Assembly: GCA_031407765.1 (NCBI GenBank)
Contig: JANOIR010000077.1
Location: 1-64,000 of the forward strand
From: JBDSLU01 sp031407765
Lineage (GTDB): Bacteria > Acidobacteriota > Vicinamibacteria > Vicinamibacterales > Vicinamibacteraceae
Length of the DNA stretch: 64,000 bases
Direction: 5' to 3'
Shown in pieces: positions 21,301 to 36,300 of this stretch; within the stretch, counting starts at the first letter, position 1, and every line of letters begins with the position of its first letter. A program made the position numbers and the translations under genes. The notes beneath the pieces are model-generated. The model searched no databases. It worked only from the letters and a program-made list of their open reading frames with translations, and was not told the origin of the DNA.

Positions 21301-24300
21301 AACGACGTCGCCGAAACCGTGACCGCCTACATCGACGCCTCCAAGGTCACGTCGGCAGGCGGCGTCGAGGTCAGCGCGCTGTCGACCTCGTCGATCGCGG
21401 CGCTCACCTTCGGTGTCGCGGTGTCCGTCGGCACCACGGGCGGCGGCTTCAACGGTTCCGGCGCTGGCGCGGGCTCGGGCAACACGGTCAGAAACACGGT
21501 CAGCAGCTCCATCCGCAACAGCCGCACGGGCGGCAATGGCGTGACCGCCAACGGCGGCAAGGTGGTCGTCAGCGCGACCGACAGCGCGGACGTGCTCGCC
21601 ATTGCGGGAACCCTTTCGATCGCCGCCTCGTTCGGCAAGGGCGGCGTCGGCGGCTCGGTCGGGATTTCGGTCGCGACCAATGACATCGCCGACACGGTCA
21701 CGGCGTACATCGACAATTCCAACGTTACGGCGGCCGGCAACAACATCGAGCTGAGCGCGAGCGAGACGGCCCTGATCGAAGCCATCACCATCGGCGGCGC
21801 GGTCGGCGGCACCAGCGGCGGTGGCGGTGGCGTCGGCGTCGGCGCGGCCGGCGCCGGCTCCGGCAACAAGATCAGGAACACGGTTTCGGCATACATCGCC
21901 AACAGCAGCACGGTGACGACCACGACCAGCGGGTCGGTGAAGCTGAGCGCGACGGACACCAGCACCATCACGGCCGTCGGCGGCGGACTGGGCATCGGGG
22001 TGACCGCGGGCGGCGGTGGCGGCGTGGGCGCCTCGCTCGGCGTCGCGGCGGCGACCAACGACATCGAGAACTCGGTCAAGGCCTACGTCTCTTCCTCCGG
22101 CGTGACCTCGGCCGGCAGCGTCGAATTGAGCGCGACGGAAGACGCAAACATCACGGCGGTCACGATCGGCGCCGCAGTGGCCGTGGCCGCGGGCGGTGGC
22201 GGTGGCATCGGCGTCGCCGGGGCCGGCTCGGGCTCGGGCAATACCGTCAAGAACACGGTCGAGGCTTACGTGCTGGACAGCATCGGCACCGGCAAGGGCA
22301 TCAGCGCCACGGGCGGCGCGATCAAGCTGAGCGCGACCGACTCGGCCGAAATCGTCGCCGTGGCAGGCAGCCTCAGCGTCGGTGTTTCGGCCGGCGGCGG
22401 CGGCGGGACCGGCGGTGCCGTGGGCGTTTCGGTGGCCACGAACAACGTCACGGATACGGTGCGCGCGTACGCAAACAACTCGAGCCTCGGAACGACCGGC
22501 GCGAACAATATCGAGTTTGCCGCCAGCGAGAGTGCGGCCATCACGGCGGTCACCATCGGCGGCTCGGTGGCCGGCGCTGCCGGCAGCGGCGGCGGCGCGG
22601 CGGTCGCGCTGGCCGGCGCGGGCTCGGGCAACACGATCAAGAACAAGGTCTCGGCCCATGTCGAGAACGGCTCGTCGCTGACGACGACCGGCAGCGGCTC
22701 GATCAAGCTCAGCGCGGGCGACACGAGCAGCATCCTGTCCGTCGCGGGTGCGCTGGCCGGCTCGGGTGCGGGCGGTTCGGGCGGCGGCGCGGCGGGCTCG
22801 CTCGGCGCGGCGGCCTCGACCAACACCATCGAGAACGAGGTCAAGGCCTACGTCAGCGCGTCGAAACTGACCTCGGCCGGCGGCGTCGAACTCAGCGCGT
22901 CCGAAACCGGATACATCACCACGATCAGCATCGGCGCGGCGGTCGCGGGCGCGGGCGGCGCGGGCGGCGGCTTCGGCGGCACGGCGGCCGGGTCGACGTC
23001 CACCGCGACCGTCAAGAACACGGTCGCCGCCTACATCACCGGCAGCAGCGGCGCGACCAATGGCGTCAGCGCTACCGGCGGCGCGGTCAAGCTGAGCGCG
23101 TCGGATTCGACGACGATCGTTGCCGTGGCGGGAAGCCTCGCGATCAGCGGCGCGGGCGGCGCGGGCGGCGGCGGCGCGGTCGCCGTCGGCGTCTCGGCGG
23201 CCACCACGGATGTCGCGAACACCGTAAGTGCGTACGTCGACGGCTCCTCCGTCAGCGCCGCCGGGAACAATATCGAGCTGTCGGCAACCGAGAGCGCCAA
23301 CATCACGGCGGTCAGCGTGGGTGGCTCGGTCGCGGGCTCGGGCGGCGCGGGCGGCGGCGCTTCCTTGTCGGCAGTGGGCGCGGGCGCATCGAATACGGTC
23401 AAGAACAAGACCTTCGCTTATGCCGCGAACAACAGCGCGCTGACCACCACCACGAGCGGCAGCGTGAAGCTCAGCGCGACCGACGGCAGCACGATCCTCG
23501 CGGTGGGCGGTGGACTTGCGGGTTCGGGCGCGGGCGGCGCGGGCGGCGGCGCGGCGGGCTCGCTCGGCATCGCCATCGCGATCAACACGATCGAAAACCA
23601 GGTCAAGGCCTACGCCGATACGTCCAAGGTCACGTCGGCGGGCGGCATCGAGTTCGCCGCGAGTGAAACCGGCTACATCACGGCAGTCAGCGTGGGCGCC
23701 GCCGTGGCCGGCGCCGGTGGCGCGGGCGGCGGCTTCGGCGCTTCTGCGGCGGGGTCCACGTCCAAGAACATCGTCAAGAACACCGTCGCCGCGTACGTCA
23801 CGGGCAGCACCGGCGCGACCAACGGCGTTAGCGCTACGGGCGGTGCGATCAAGCTCAACGCGACCGATTCAGTGCACATCGTCGCGGCCGCGGGCAGCCT
23901 CGCGATCGGCGGCGCCGGCGGCGCCGGCGGCGGAGCAGCCGTCGCGGTCGGGATTTCGACCGCGCTCTCCGACGTGGCGAACACGGTCAGCGCGTACATC
24001 GACGGCTCGAGCGTCAGCACGACGGCGCAGAACATCGAGCTCACCGCGAGCGAGGCGACCGACATCTTCGCGCTGAGCGTGGGCGGCTCATTCGCGGGCA
24101 GCGGTGGCGCGGGCGGCGGCGTGTCGATTGCCGCGGCAGGCGCGGGTTCCGACACCAAGGTCAAGAACAACGTATCGGCGTACATCGGCAATGGCAGTAC
24201 CGTTACGACGACTACGAGCGGTGCCGTCAAACTCAGCGCGACCGACTCGAGCACGATCCTCGCGGTGGGCGGCGGCCTTGCGGGTTCGGGCGCCGGCGGC

Positions 24301-27300
24301 GCGGGCGGCGGTGGCGCGGGTTCGCTCGGCGCGGCCGCAGCCACCAACACCATCGAGAACACGGTCAAGGCCTATGTCGACGCGTCCAGGGTGACTTCGG
24401 CCGGCAGCGTCGAGCTTTCGGCGAGCGAAACCGGCTACATCACCTCGGTCAGCATCGGCGCGGCGGTCGCGGGCGCGGGCGGCGCGGGTGGCGGCTTCGG
24501 TGGCTCGGCGGCGGGCTCGGGCTCGGGCAACACGGTCACCAATACCGTCGCCGCGTACATCAACAACAGCATCGGCACCGGCAAGGGCGTGAGCGCCACC
24601 GGAGGCGCGATCAAGCTGACCGCGACTGATTCGACCCATGTGTTCGCGGTCGGCGGCAGCCTCGCGATCGCAGGCGCGGGTGGCGCCGGCGGCGGAGCGG
24701 CGGTGGCGATCGGGGTGGCTTCGGCGACCAACAACGTCGGCAACACGGTCAGCGCCTACGCGAGCAACTCGAGCGTCAGCGCGACCGGGTTCAACATCGA
24801 ATTCACCGCCACCGAGTCGGCCGACATGCAGGCGATGACGATCGGCGGCACGCTCGCGGGAAGCGGCGGCGCGGGCGGCGGTTTCTCCGCCGCGGCTGCC
24901 GGCGCGGGGTCGGGCAACACCATCCACAACACCGTGTCGGCGTACATCGCGAGCAACAGCGTGGTCACGACCACCACCAGCGGCTCGGTCAAGCTGAGCG
25001 CCAGCGACACGAGCTCGATCTTCGCGATCGCCGGCAGCCTCGCGCTCTCGGGCGCGGGTGGCGCGGGCGGCGGCGCCGCAGGGTCGCTTGGCGTTTCGGC
25101 TGCCACCAACAGCATCACCAACCAGGTCAAGGCGCACATCGACGCCTCGAAGGTGACGTCGGCCGGAACGGTCGAGCTCACCGCGAGCGAGACCGGAGCG
25201 ATTTCCGCGTGGGCCATCGGCGGGGCGCTCGCCGGCGCGGGCGGCGCGGGCGGCGGCGGCGCGCTGAGCATGGCCGGCGCCGGCTCGGGCAACACGGTCC
25301 GTAACACGGTCGCGGCATACATCACCGGCAGCGACGCGGCAACGCGCGGCGTCTCGGCGAACGGCGCGATCAAGCTCACCGCGACTGACAGCACCGCCGT
25401 GAAAGCGGATGCGGGTGGCTACAGCATCGCGGTCTCGGGAGGCGCGGGCGGCGGACTTTCCGGCTCGCTCGGCGTCGCGGCGGCGACAAATGACATCGCC
25501 AATTCGGTCACCGCTTATGTCGACGGCTCGGGCGTTACCGCAACCGGCGGCAACGTCGAACTCGCGGCGACCGAGTCGGCGACGATCGACGCGCTTGCCA
25601 TCGGCGCAGCTCTTGCAGGCGCGGGTGGCGCGGGCGGTGGCGGAGCCGTCGGCGGGGCGGGGTCGGGCACAGGCAACACGATCCGCAACAGCGTCCTCGC
25701 CTACGTCGCCAATAGCAGCAGCGTCAGCACGATCTCCAGCGGCACCGCCAAGCTGACGGCCACGGACTCGAGCTCGATCATCGCGAACGGCGGCGGCGTC
25801 GGCGTCGCGATCTCGGGCGGCGCCGGCGGCGGATTCAGCGGCGCAGCCGGGGTATCGGCATCCGTCAACGATGTCGCCAATGCCGTCAAGGCCTATGTCG
25901 ACAATTCGACCGTCACATCCGCCGGCGGCGTCGAGCTGACGGCCACCGAGTCGGCGAGTATCTCGGCCAGGGCCATCGGCGGGGCGATCGCGGCCGCGGG
26001 TGCCGGCGGCGGCGCCGGCGCGATTGGCGCGGCGGGCGCCGATTCGCGCAACACGATCTCGAACACGGTCTGGGCCTACGTCAACAGCAGCGCCGGCACG
26101 AAAGGCGTCACGGCCTCGGGCGCGATCAAGCTGACCGCGAGCGACTCGTCGCAGATCGTCTCGGATGGCGGCGGCGCTGCGGCGGCGCTCGGTATCGGCG
26201 GCGGCGCGGGCGGCGCGGCCGCGGTCGGCTACTCCGTGTCGCTGAACAGCGTGACGAACAGCGTGCGCGCCTACGCGAGCGCCTCGCGCCTGAGCGCGAC
26301 CGGCGCCAACATCGAACTCACGGCGACATCGACGACGACGATCAACGCCCTGAACGTCGGCGCCGCACTCGCGGTCGCGGGAGGTACGGTTGCGGTCTCC
26401 GCGGCCGGGGCAGGCGGCAATTCGACCAATACGATCCGCAACACGGTCGAGGCCTACGCATCGGGCGGCTCGACGCTGACGACGACGTCCAGCGGCGCGA
26501 TCAAGCTCACCGCGACCGACCAGTCGACCTCCAACGCGAGGACGGTGGCTACCAGCGTCGCGTTCGCGGCGGCGGGCGTGGGCGGCGCCTCGTTCTCGGT
26601 CGCGGCGGCAATCGCGAAGAACGACATCGCGAACACCGTGCGCGCCTACAGCGATACCTCGACGCTCACGTCGGCGGGCAGCATCGAGCTCACGGCGCGC
26701 TCGACGCCGACGATCTTCGCGCAATCGATCGCGGCGACGTTTGCCGCGGCGGCGGCGCCGCTCGGCGCCGCGCTCGCGGGGGCGGGCGCGCTGGCGAACA
26801 ACGTCATCAACAGCACCGTCAGCGCGTTCATCCAGGGCGCCAGCGCGGGCTCGCGCAGCACGACGTCCGCCGCGGGCAACATCATCCTGACCGCCGGCCA
26901 GACGGCTTCGATCACGTCCAATGTCGGCTCCGGCGCGGCATCGGCTGGCCTGATTGGCGGCTCGGTCGGCATCTCGGAAGCGCGCGATTCGGTGACCAGC
27001 ACCATTCGCGCCTACGCGGACAATGCAAACCTCACTTCGAGCGCGGGTGGTGTCTCGCTGAGCGCGACCTCGAACGACACGATCAACACGCTCGCAGTTG
27101 CGACCTCGGTCGCCGGCGCCATCGGCGGCGCGGCTTCCGGCGCGATTTCGTCGGCGACGGTCAGCCCGACGGTCGAGGCCTACCTCGGGACCGCGACCAC
27201 GACCTCGACCGCGCTCGACGTCTCGGTCGCCGCAAGTTCGACCAATACCGCCAACGCCAAGACCGTCGGCGTCGCGGCCGGCTTCGTGGCGGGCGGCACG

Positions 27301-30300
27301 AGCATCTCGGACGCGACCGCCAACGGCTCGGTGAAGGCGCACATCGACGGCCTGGTCGCCACTAGCCGCAACATTACCGTTTCGGCGACCGGCGTCGACA
27401 GTTCCAAAGCGGAAGCTTTCGCGCTCGCCGGCGGCATCGTTTCAGGCAGCGGCGCGTCCGCTACCGCGACCACTTCTCCCGTGGTCGAGGCCTACACCGG
27501 CAACGCGAACATCACCGCGACGGGCGCGGTGACCATCGTCGCCGCCCTGACGCCGAAGGCGAAGGCCGACTCGGTCGGCATAAGCGTCGCGGCCGGCCTT
27601 GCGATCGGCGTCTCGGAGGCTTATGCCACGACCTCGCCGAAGGTCTCCGCGCACGTGGGCGGCTCGAGCAGCACCATCAGCGCGGGCAGCCTGACCGTCC
27701 TCGCCTCGCAGCAGGTGCCGACCGCGGGCAACTCGGCCAACGCCACGGCGCTGGGCGCATCGGGCGGGTTGCTCGTCGGCATCAGCGCGACGCAGACGCG
27801 CGCGGAGTCGGGCACCGCCGGCGACAAGAACACCGTGTCGAGCTACGTCGCCGACAGCACGACCCTGAACATCGCGGGTGCGACCAACGTCACGGCCGTG
27901 GGCAACAGCAACCAGAACGCCGCCTCGGACAACTACGCCTTCGGCCTGCTCGCGGGCGGCGCGGGCACCGCGGACGCCAACTCCAATACCGTCACCGAGG
28001 CCTACCTCGGGACCAACGTCAAGCTCACCGGATCGAGCCTGAGCATCACCGCGCTCGGCAACGACGAGAACAACGCCGCGGTGAAGGCGGGAAGCGGCGG
28101 CGCGATCGCCGGCGTCGGCGCCGCAGCTTCGACGAGCAACGTCAGTTCCACCACCGCGAAGATCAAGGACTCGAATTCCGGCCGCTCGATCGCCCTGAAC
28201 ACGGCCGGCGACGGCCACTTCCTGATTTCCGCCGACCACACGGCCAAGTTCAACAGCCGGGAGCAGACTTTCGCGGGCGGCGTGCTCGCGGGCAGCGGCG
28301 CGACCGCGACGAACAACGTCAACGCGCTGGTCGAGGCCACGGTCGGCAACACAGTCTTCATCACCGCCCGCGACCTGGTGATCGAAGGGATCAGCCACGT
28401 CAGCAAGCCGGAGCTCGCCGAGGCGAACATCCAGGGCACGACGGGCGGCCTCGCCTCGGCCGCGGGCGGCACGAGCGACACGAACATCACGCTGAACACG
28501 CTGGTCAACATCGGCGCCGGCGCGAAGCTGGAGCGGCTCGGCGCGCAGCACGAAACAGGCCAGTTCGTGATCCGGGCGCTGAACGACATCGTCGCCTACG
28601 ACAGGGTCACGCTGACCACTGGCGGCGCGTTCTCGGGCGCCGGCGCGTTCTCCAACATCCGCGCCCTCACCGATGTCGCGCGGGTCAGTATCGGCACGGG
28701 GGCGGAGCTCCTGACCGCGGGTTCGCTCAACATTTCGGCCCGCGGCCAGGGCGTGGCCAAGGTCGCGGTCATGGCCGAGACCTACGGCGTGGCCACCGTC
28801 GCGGTCGCGGAGTCGATCGCCGACATCCGGCCGCTGAACGAGGTGCTGATCGGAGCCAACGTCCACATCCGCTCCGACGGCGACCTCAACATCTCGACCG
28901 GCACGAGCGTCGACTTCAACCGCGACCAGTACACCATCTCGGCGCGCACCGATACCTTCGCGGGCAGCGCGATCCCGATCGACGACGTCGATTCGCGCGC
29001 CAACCTGCTGCAGAGGAACAACATCGTGGTTTCCGGCGGCGCGCTGCTCGAGACCGCCGGCAACGCCAACCTGCACGCCGAGCGCAACGGCTTCGCCAAC
29101 ATGGCGAGCAAGGCCAAGGCGGTCAACTGGGCGAGCGCGATCGCCGACGGGATCAACGGCTCGGAATCCTTCTCCGGCACGCTCGATTCGGCCGCCAACA
29201 GCAGCGTGCGCGTCGACGGCACGATCCGCACCGGCATCAAGCGCCAGCTGACGCTCGTCCTGGGCAATCCCAACCCGCTGTCGAACGGCTCGGCCAACCC
29301 GGCCGGCTGGAACGCCGTCACCGGGCAGGTGTTCGCTTCGACGCAATCCGACGGCATCACCTACACGGTGACCCAGGAGCCGCTGCTCTCGAACCTGCAG
29401 AAGGAGCTGTTCGCGGCGCAGAATAACTACAACCAGTACAAGGACCAGAACCCGACGCTCAAATCGTTCTACGAAGCGGAGATGCAGCGCATCAAGAACG
29501 CGATGGACGCCGAGGGCCTGCTCGACGACCGGGGCAATTCGCGCGAGCGCTACGTGATGACCGTGACCGTGAATCCGATCAAGGCGCAGGCCGGCCAGAT
29601 CGACATCCGCGGCGACGCCCTGATCGGCACGGGCGGCACGCTCGATGCGCCCGGCGACGCGTCGGTCAACATCATCAACTACACGCCGGCGTTCCTGGTC
29701 ATCAAGGGGATCGACATTCCCGACACCAACGGCGGCGTGTACCTGAACGGCGTCGCCACGACCGGCAACGTGCAGCTCAACGGCACGCCCACGGTGGCCG
29801 CCCTCAACTCGTTCGACGTCGGCGTGGCGCCGCAGAACGCGGCTTTCCTCGCCATCTCGTCGAACACCACCGGCACCGATCCGGTGATCAACATTACCAA
29901 CAACTTCAACGCGCTGGCGTTCAACAACCCGGCGCGTCCGAGCGACGAGTACACGCCGCCCGACATCACCATCGCGGGGCCGGTCAGCAACCTGCGGGGC
30001 GACCTGAACATCGTCGTCATGGCCCCCGCCGCCGCCGCCGGCGACATCCTGATCCAGGCGCAGGCGCGCGCCAAGAACATGACGGTGATCACCGGGGGCA
30101 GCGTCTTCATCGAGGGCGTGACCCAGTACTCGGTCGGCGGCGAGGCATACTCGAAGTGGCGCGCGGTCACCGACATCGCGGTGGCGACCCGCAACGCGAT
30201 CAACCAGCTCAGTCCCGAGAACAACCCCAACTATGCGACGCAGGTGGGAGCCCTCGAGACCTCGCGGATCGTCCAGACCGCCGCCGCCAAGACGACGATC

Positions 30301-33300
30301 CTGAATGCGCCGCTCGGCAACACGGGCGGCCAGGTGGTCGTCGGCTTCAAGCCGGACGGCACCCCGATCTACGGCCCGAGCTTCGGCGATGTCAACCTGT
30401 ACGGCGACCGCATCCACATCTCCGCCGCGTTCCTGAACGTCAACGGCGTCATCCAGAGCGGCAAGCAGGACTACAACCTGGATCTCGGCGGCGTCGGCGG
30501 GAACATCTGGCAGCAGATCCAGGACATCCCGTGGTGGCAGCGCGGCCTGGTAACGCTGAACTCGCCGAACCAGGATTTCGTCGTCCGTTACGACACCGGC
30601 ACCGGCAACATCCAGATCGAGGAGCTGCGCGTGAGCGGCGGCTTCGTCGAGCTCGAGGGCAACATCGTCAACACCGGCAAGGGCGAGATCCGCGTCCTCG
30701 GCGGCTACGCCAACATCAGCGTCAACAACCAGACCGGCTACAAGACGGTCATCAAGCGCCTGGACGCCTCGCAGCAGGGCGCCGGCCGGCTGGTGATCGT
30801 CGACAAGAACCGGGGCGCGGCCTACGCGACGATCTACGAGAAGTCCGGCGACACGGTCACCAAGACCGTGGATGCGGGCAACGGCAGCGCCGCGGTGTAC
30901 TCGCAGGTCGCGAACAACTCCACCTACGATCCGCTCGCCGGCATGCGCTACGGCTGGTCGGTGGGGGTCGAGCAGGCCGAGCGCAAGATGTCCGAAGTGG
31001 GCACGAGCAGCTGGGCCGGCATCGACGCGCTCGCCGCCGATCCCAGCGACATCAATTGGCAGAGCACTGAGCCGCTCGGCCTGCCGAAGCTGCGCGGTGA
31101 CGCCGCGTACTACACCTACCGTCCGGATCTCGTGGGCACGGACTACACCTACGACTATTCGCGCCAGAACGACGGCGCGGCCAAGCTCTACCAGACCAAC
31201 CAGCACACCACCAGCACCTGGTACGGCAAGGAGACGCGCTGGGTCACGTTCGTGCAGGAGCAGAAGTTCCAGGACGTCCACACCCACACCATCAAGGCCG
31301 ATTACGGGATCGGCATCAAGTTCATCGGCGTCGCGAGCAGCAACGTGACGGTGAACTCGCTCGGCTCGATCCTGCTGGTCGACGGGGTGATGAACTCCTC
31401 CGGCACGACGACGCTGATCTCCGGCGGCGGGTCGATCGAGCAGATGAGCAGCGCGTCCGTCGTCACCGGCCAGCGGGTCGTGCTCTCGGCCGCCGGCGCG
31501 ATCTCGGCGCAGACCCAGTCGGGCGCGTTCCTGGTCAACCTCGCGGACACGCCGCCGTTCGACTTCAAGAGCTCGGAGAGCGTCTCGCCCGCCAATCTGC
31601 TGCCGACGACGCGCGTCGTCGCCGGCCAGCAGGTGCTGGTCGCCCCGGGCTACATCCCGGGGCTGGGCGAGGCGAACAGCGTCTATCGCTACCTCGGCAA
31701 TCCCGCCCAGCTCACGCTCGCCAACACGAACTATACGAACGCCGCGCTCTGGTCCCAGGTCGAGTGGAAGCCGAGCCTGCACGCGACCAGCCTCGCGAAC
31801 GTCTCGATCGAGGAGATCTCCGGCGACCTGCTGATCGACCGGGTGCAGGCTGGTGTCGGAAACGACATCGTGATCAAGGCGCAAGGCAGCGTCTACGCGG
31901 GATACCAGGCGAACGGCACGGACTCGAACAGCTTCGTCGGCAACCCGTCGGTGGGCGGCGCGGTCACCGTCACCGCGACGACCGGCAACATCGGCGCTGA
32001 CGGCCGTTCGCTCATCCTCTACTCGGGCAGCACCGCGCGCGACAGCGTCACCGCCACCGCGCAGGGCAACATCTACCTGACGAACAGCCTGGGCGACATG
32101 CGCCTGAACAAGGCGGTGTCGAATGGCGCGAACGCGATCGTGCGCATCGAAGTGACCAACGGCGGCCTGTTCGACGCCAACAAGACGCAGACCCGCGACG
32201 AGCGCACCCGCACCGAGCTGCAGAACGGCGTCTGGAAGGACCTCGGCCTGACCGCGGCCGGGGGCTTCAACGCCAAGCTCAACGCGACCATCGAGGCCTT
32301 CAAGGCGGTCAAGGAGATCGAGTACGAGACGTACTGGAAGTACCGCAACATGCAGAAGACGGCCGCTGGCGCGCCGATCTCCGCGGCGGCCTTCGATGCG
32401 ACCGCGATCATCGGCCTGAGCACGGCCGAAGAGGAGTTCTACCGCACGCGGCTCGGCTACGACAACGCGGCGATCAACGTGCTGATCACGAAGCGCACGC
32501 TCGAGTACCGCGACCTGAACACGCGCTACGGCAACGGCGTCGCCTACGGCACCGGCGGCGCCACGTTCACCAACAGCTACATCGCCAACTTCACCTACCA
32601 GCTGACCACGGCGGAAGACACCTCGCTGCGCGGCAACATCGTGATCCGCACCGAGGACGAGCTCCTCAATACGCTGAGCGCCGGCCTGCTCAAGGCGACG
32701 GCGGACACGCAGCTCAACGTCGAAGACCCGAACATCGTCGGCGCCGACATCACCATCATCACTTCCAAGGGCATCGGCAACACCATCGGCCGCAGGACCA
32801 TCGACCTGACGGCGCAGCCGCTGAACCTGAGCGCGGACGACAAGGCCGCCTTCGCCGCGGCGGACCGCCCGGACGTCACCTACGTCGGCGGCACCATCGT
32901 CACCACGGTGGTGAATTTCGCCGACAGCGGCTCCGCCGACACGATTACCCGCACGAGCGGCAACTGGCTTACCGACGGCTATGCCGTGGGCATGCGCATC
33001 CAGGTCGAGAGCGGCACCGACAACGACTCGGCCCGCGGCAAGTCGTACCTGGTGACCGGCGTCAGCGGCACAACGCTCACGCTCGACGGCGCGGCATTTA
33101 CCAACATGAACGGCGTCAACGCCACGATCACGCCGATCGTCGAGGACCCGACCGGATTCACGCAGGTCAACGGGACGACTGTCCGAACCACCAGCGTCCA
33201 GTTCAAGGACAACGAGGCCGCGCGCGGCGCCGATACCATCAAGCGCAGCGACGGCGGCGACTGGTTCGCCGACGGCTTCAGGGACGGCAAGTACGTGCTC

Positions 33301-36300
33301 ATCGCCGGCAGCGTCCTCAACAACACCGGCACCCAGGCCTACCGCATCGCGAACGTCACGGCCGACACGCTGACGCTGTACGCCAACCACCGGTTGCTCG
33401 ACGAAACGCTGATCGCGACGCTGACGCCCGTGTCGATCAACGCCGAGTTCATCACGAAAGTGATCATCGACGAGCGCGACGACGTCAACGTCCGCTCGCT
33501 GGGCTTGTCGGCCAAGCTCAACGTGACCGCGGGCGCGAACGTTTACCTGGGTACCGAGAAGCAGCTGTACATCGACCAGGTCACGGCCGCCGAAGCGGTG
33601 CGCATCAAGGCACGCGAAGGCATCTACGACGACGCCTCGGTCTCCCGCGTCAACGTGATCAGCAGCGACCTGATCCTCGAAGCGGGCAGGGGCGTGATCG
33701 GCACGTCCACGGAGCAGATCCAGGTCGACCTGCGGCCGAAGACCCTGGCCGGCGGCGCGCTCCTCCGGGGTACGCTGACGGCGCGCGCCGACGGCAGCCT
33801 CTACATCTGGGGCCGGGACACGGACGGCGCGGGAACGGCCAGCACCGGCGACCTGCGGCTCGAGGCGGTGTCCTCGGTGACCTCGAAGGTCTGGCTCAAG
33901 TCCGACGGCTCCATCACCGACGGGCTGCCCGGCACGAACTTCGCGAAGATCGGCGCGAACAGGATCGAGTTGACGGCGGCCGGCGACATCGGCACCGGCA
34001 GCGGTTCCGGCACCGATTACGTCGAAACCGACCTGACGCTTACCGGCACGCTGACCGCGACGGCCGGCGGCAGCATCCGGCTGCGCGAGGCGCTCGGCAA
34101 CTTCAACATCGACCGGATCTTCTCGACCAGCGGCGACGTGGACCTGCGCGCGGACGTGTCGATCCTCGACGCGGCCACGGTCGCAAACGACTCGAGCGGA
34201 CTCTCGAGCCTGCCCGGCGTCGACATCTTCGCCAACAACATCAAGCTCACTGCCGACCAGGGCACGATCGGCGTCTCGGGCAACGACATCGACCTGGACA
34301 GCGCTCGCGGCGGCACCGGGGTCCTCACCACCCTGAGCGCGCTGAACACGCACATCATCGAGCAGATCGGGGACCTAGCCGTCGACCAGGTCGGCACCGG
34401 CCTGGGCTTCACGGCCTTCATCGCGGCACCGACGGGCAGCATCACCAACGGCCGCGCCAGCGGCGGGAACAACGTGGTGTCCGGCAAGCTGCTGCTGCTG
34501 GCGAGGAACGACATCGGGTCCTCGCTCAAACCGTTCGCCACGGCCGCATCCTTTATCGAGGGGCGGTCCGCGCAGAATGGCGTGCATCTCACCAACACCG
34601 GCCCGGCAACGATCGGCGGCGTGGACGGCGGCGGAATCACCGCCGTGGGCCCGATCTACATCACGGCGCGCAGCCCGCTCACCATCTCCGCCAACATCAC
34701 GTCGCAGCAGGAAGTCGTGGTGACCGCGGGCGAAAGCGGCGGCGCCGGCGACAACCTGACCATCTCGGCCGGGGTGAAGCTCGAATCGGCGACCTACGTG
34801 ACCCTGCAGGGCGGCGACAGAGTGACGCTCGACGCGACCGCGGAGCTGAAGGGCCCGCTGGTCCAGGTCCGGGTGGACGACGGCACCAACATGTTCGACG
34901 GCACCCTCGTCAACGACGGCCTGGCCGGCGAGATCGAGATGTTCGGCAAGCTGACCGCGAGCACCGTCAACATCTACGGCGGCATCCACGGCGACAACAT
35001 CGCGCTGCGGAAGATCGACAGCGTCACCAACGTCTTCGGCGGCGCGGGCAACGATACGGTCCGCGTCGGCACCACCGCGACCCTGACCACGAGCACGGGC
35101 GGCACCGCCAACAACATCATCGCCCTGCTGACCATCAATGGCGAAGGCGGTGCCGATAGCGTGATCGTGGACGAGACCGGGGAGGGCGCCGTCACCAATC
35201 TTGTGCTTGATCGCGAGCCGGCGACGCCCTACGGCAGGCTCACCGGCCTGTCGGCGGCCAACATCCTGTACGACACGATCGAGAACCTGGACATCAACCT
35301 GGGCTCCGGCAGCGACGTGGTGCAGGTGAAGAGCACGCAGGCGGGCGCCACCACCACGCTGCGGACCGGTGGCGGTGCCACCAACGCGGTGACTGCCGGT
35401 AGCACCACGTCGGATGGCACGAGCACCGTCAACGACCTGTCCGGCGCGCTGGTGGTCGACGGTCAGGGGGCCGCGGATACCCTGCGCATCAACGACTCGG
35501 GCGATGGCGCCGCCAACACCGGCACGCTGACGTCGACCCAGGTCACCGGCCTGGGCATGAGTGCGGGCGGCGTCACCTACAGCAACCTGGAATTCCTGAA
35601 CATCGACCTCGCCAACTTTGCGGCGGGCGGCGATGCCTTCACCATCGCGAGTACGCACGCAACCAACACTACCCTCAAGACCCAGGCCGGCGTCGACACG
35701 GTGCTGGTGCAGTCGATCTCGGGCGTCACGCTGGTCGACACCGGCTCCGAGGACGACACCGTCACGGTCGGCGATTTCGCCAACAACAAGAAGTTCTCCG
35801 GGATCATCCAGCAGCTCACGGTGAACGGCGGCGCCGGCCTCAACGACCGCGTGGTGTTCGACAACCGCGCCGAGACGAACCAGCTGACCTGGACCCTCGC
35901 CTCGAACCGGCTGACGAGCAGCGGGCTCGGCATCCCCATCGACTACAACACGTTCGAGTTCGTCGACCTGACCACCGGCGCCGGCGCCGACAAGCTGTAC
36001 ATCGCGAGCACCATCAGCGACTCGAACCCGCTGGTCAACCACGTCGTCATCAACACCTACAACGGCGCGGACGAAGTCAATATCGGCACGCTCGCGGCGA
36101 CCACGGACATTTCCGGCGGCGCCGGCAACGACACCTTCCGCGTCAACTACGCGCAGGACGGCCAGAGCCAGACCTTCGCCGACGGCGTGAACTACCTGAC
36201 GCTGCACGGCAACGTCGGGGACGACAGCTACCTGATCGGCCTCTCGGGCACGGGCTCGGCAGTGATCTCGGTTGACGACGACGGCGTCGGCACGGACGTC

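Noticed and set aside
17047..22659. 1,870-codon - strand frame
   Set aside because: Shadow of the solenoid region; repeat-derived, no domain.
21187..27220. Possibility that the 762-nt repeats are an assembly artefact
   Set aside because: Copies differ at many positions and in length by whole codons, so they are not a duplicated contig piece, although the exact copy number should still be confirmed with long reads.
27442..34353. 2,303-codon - strand frame
   Set aside because: Same GC-bias shadow; composition is Arg/Val/Asp-rich and lacks recognisable motifs, start context or neighbours.
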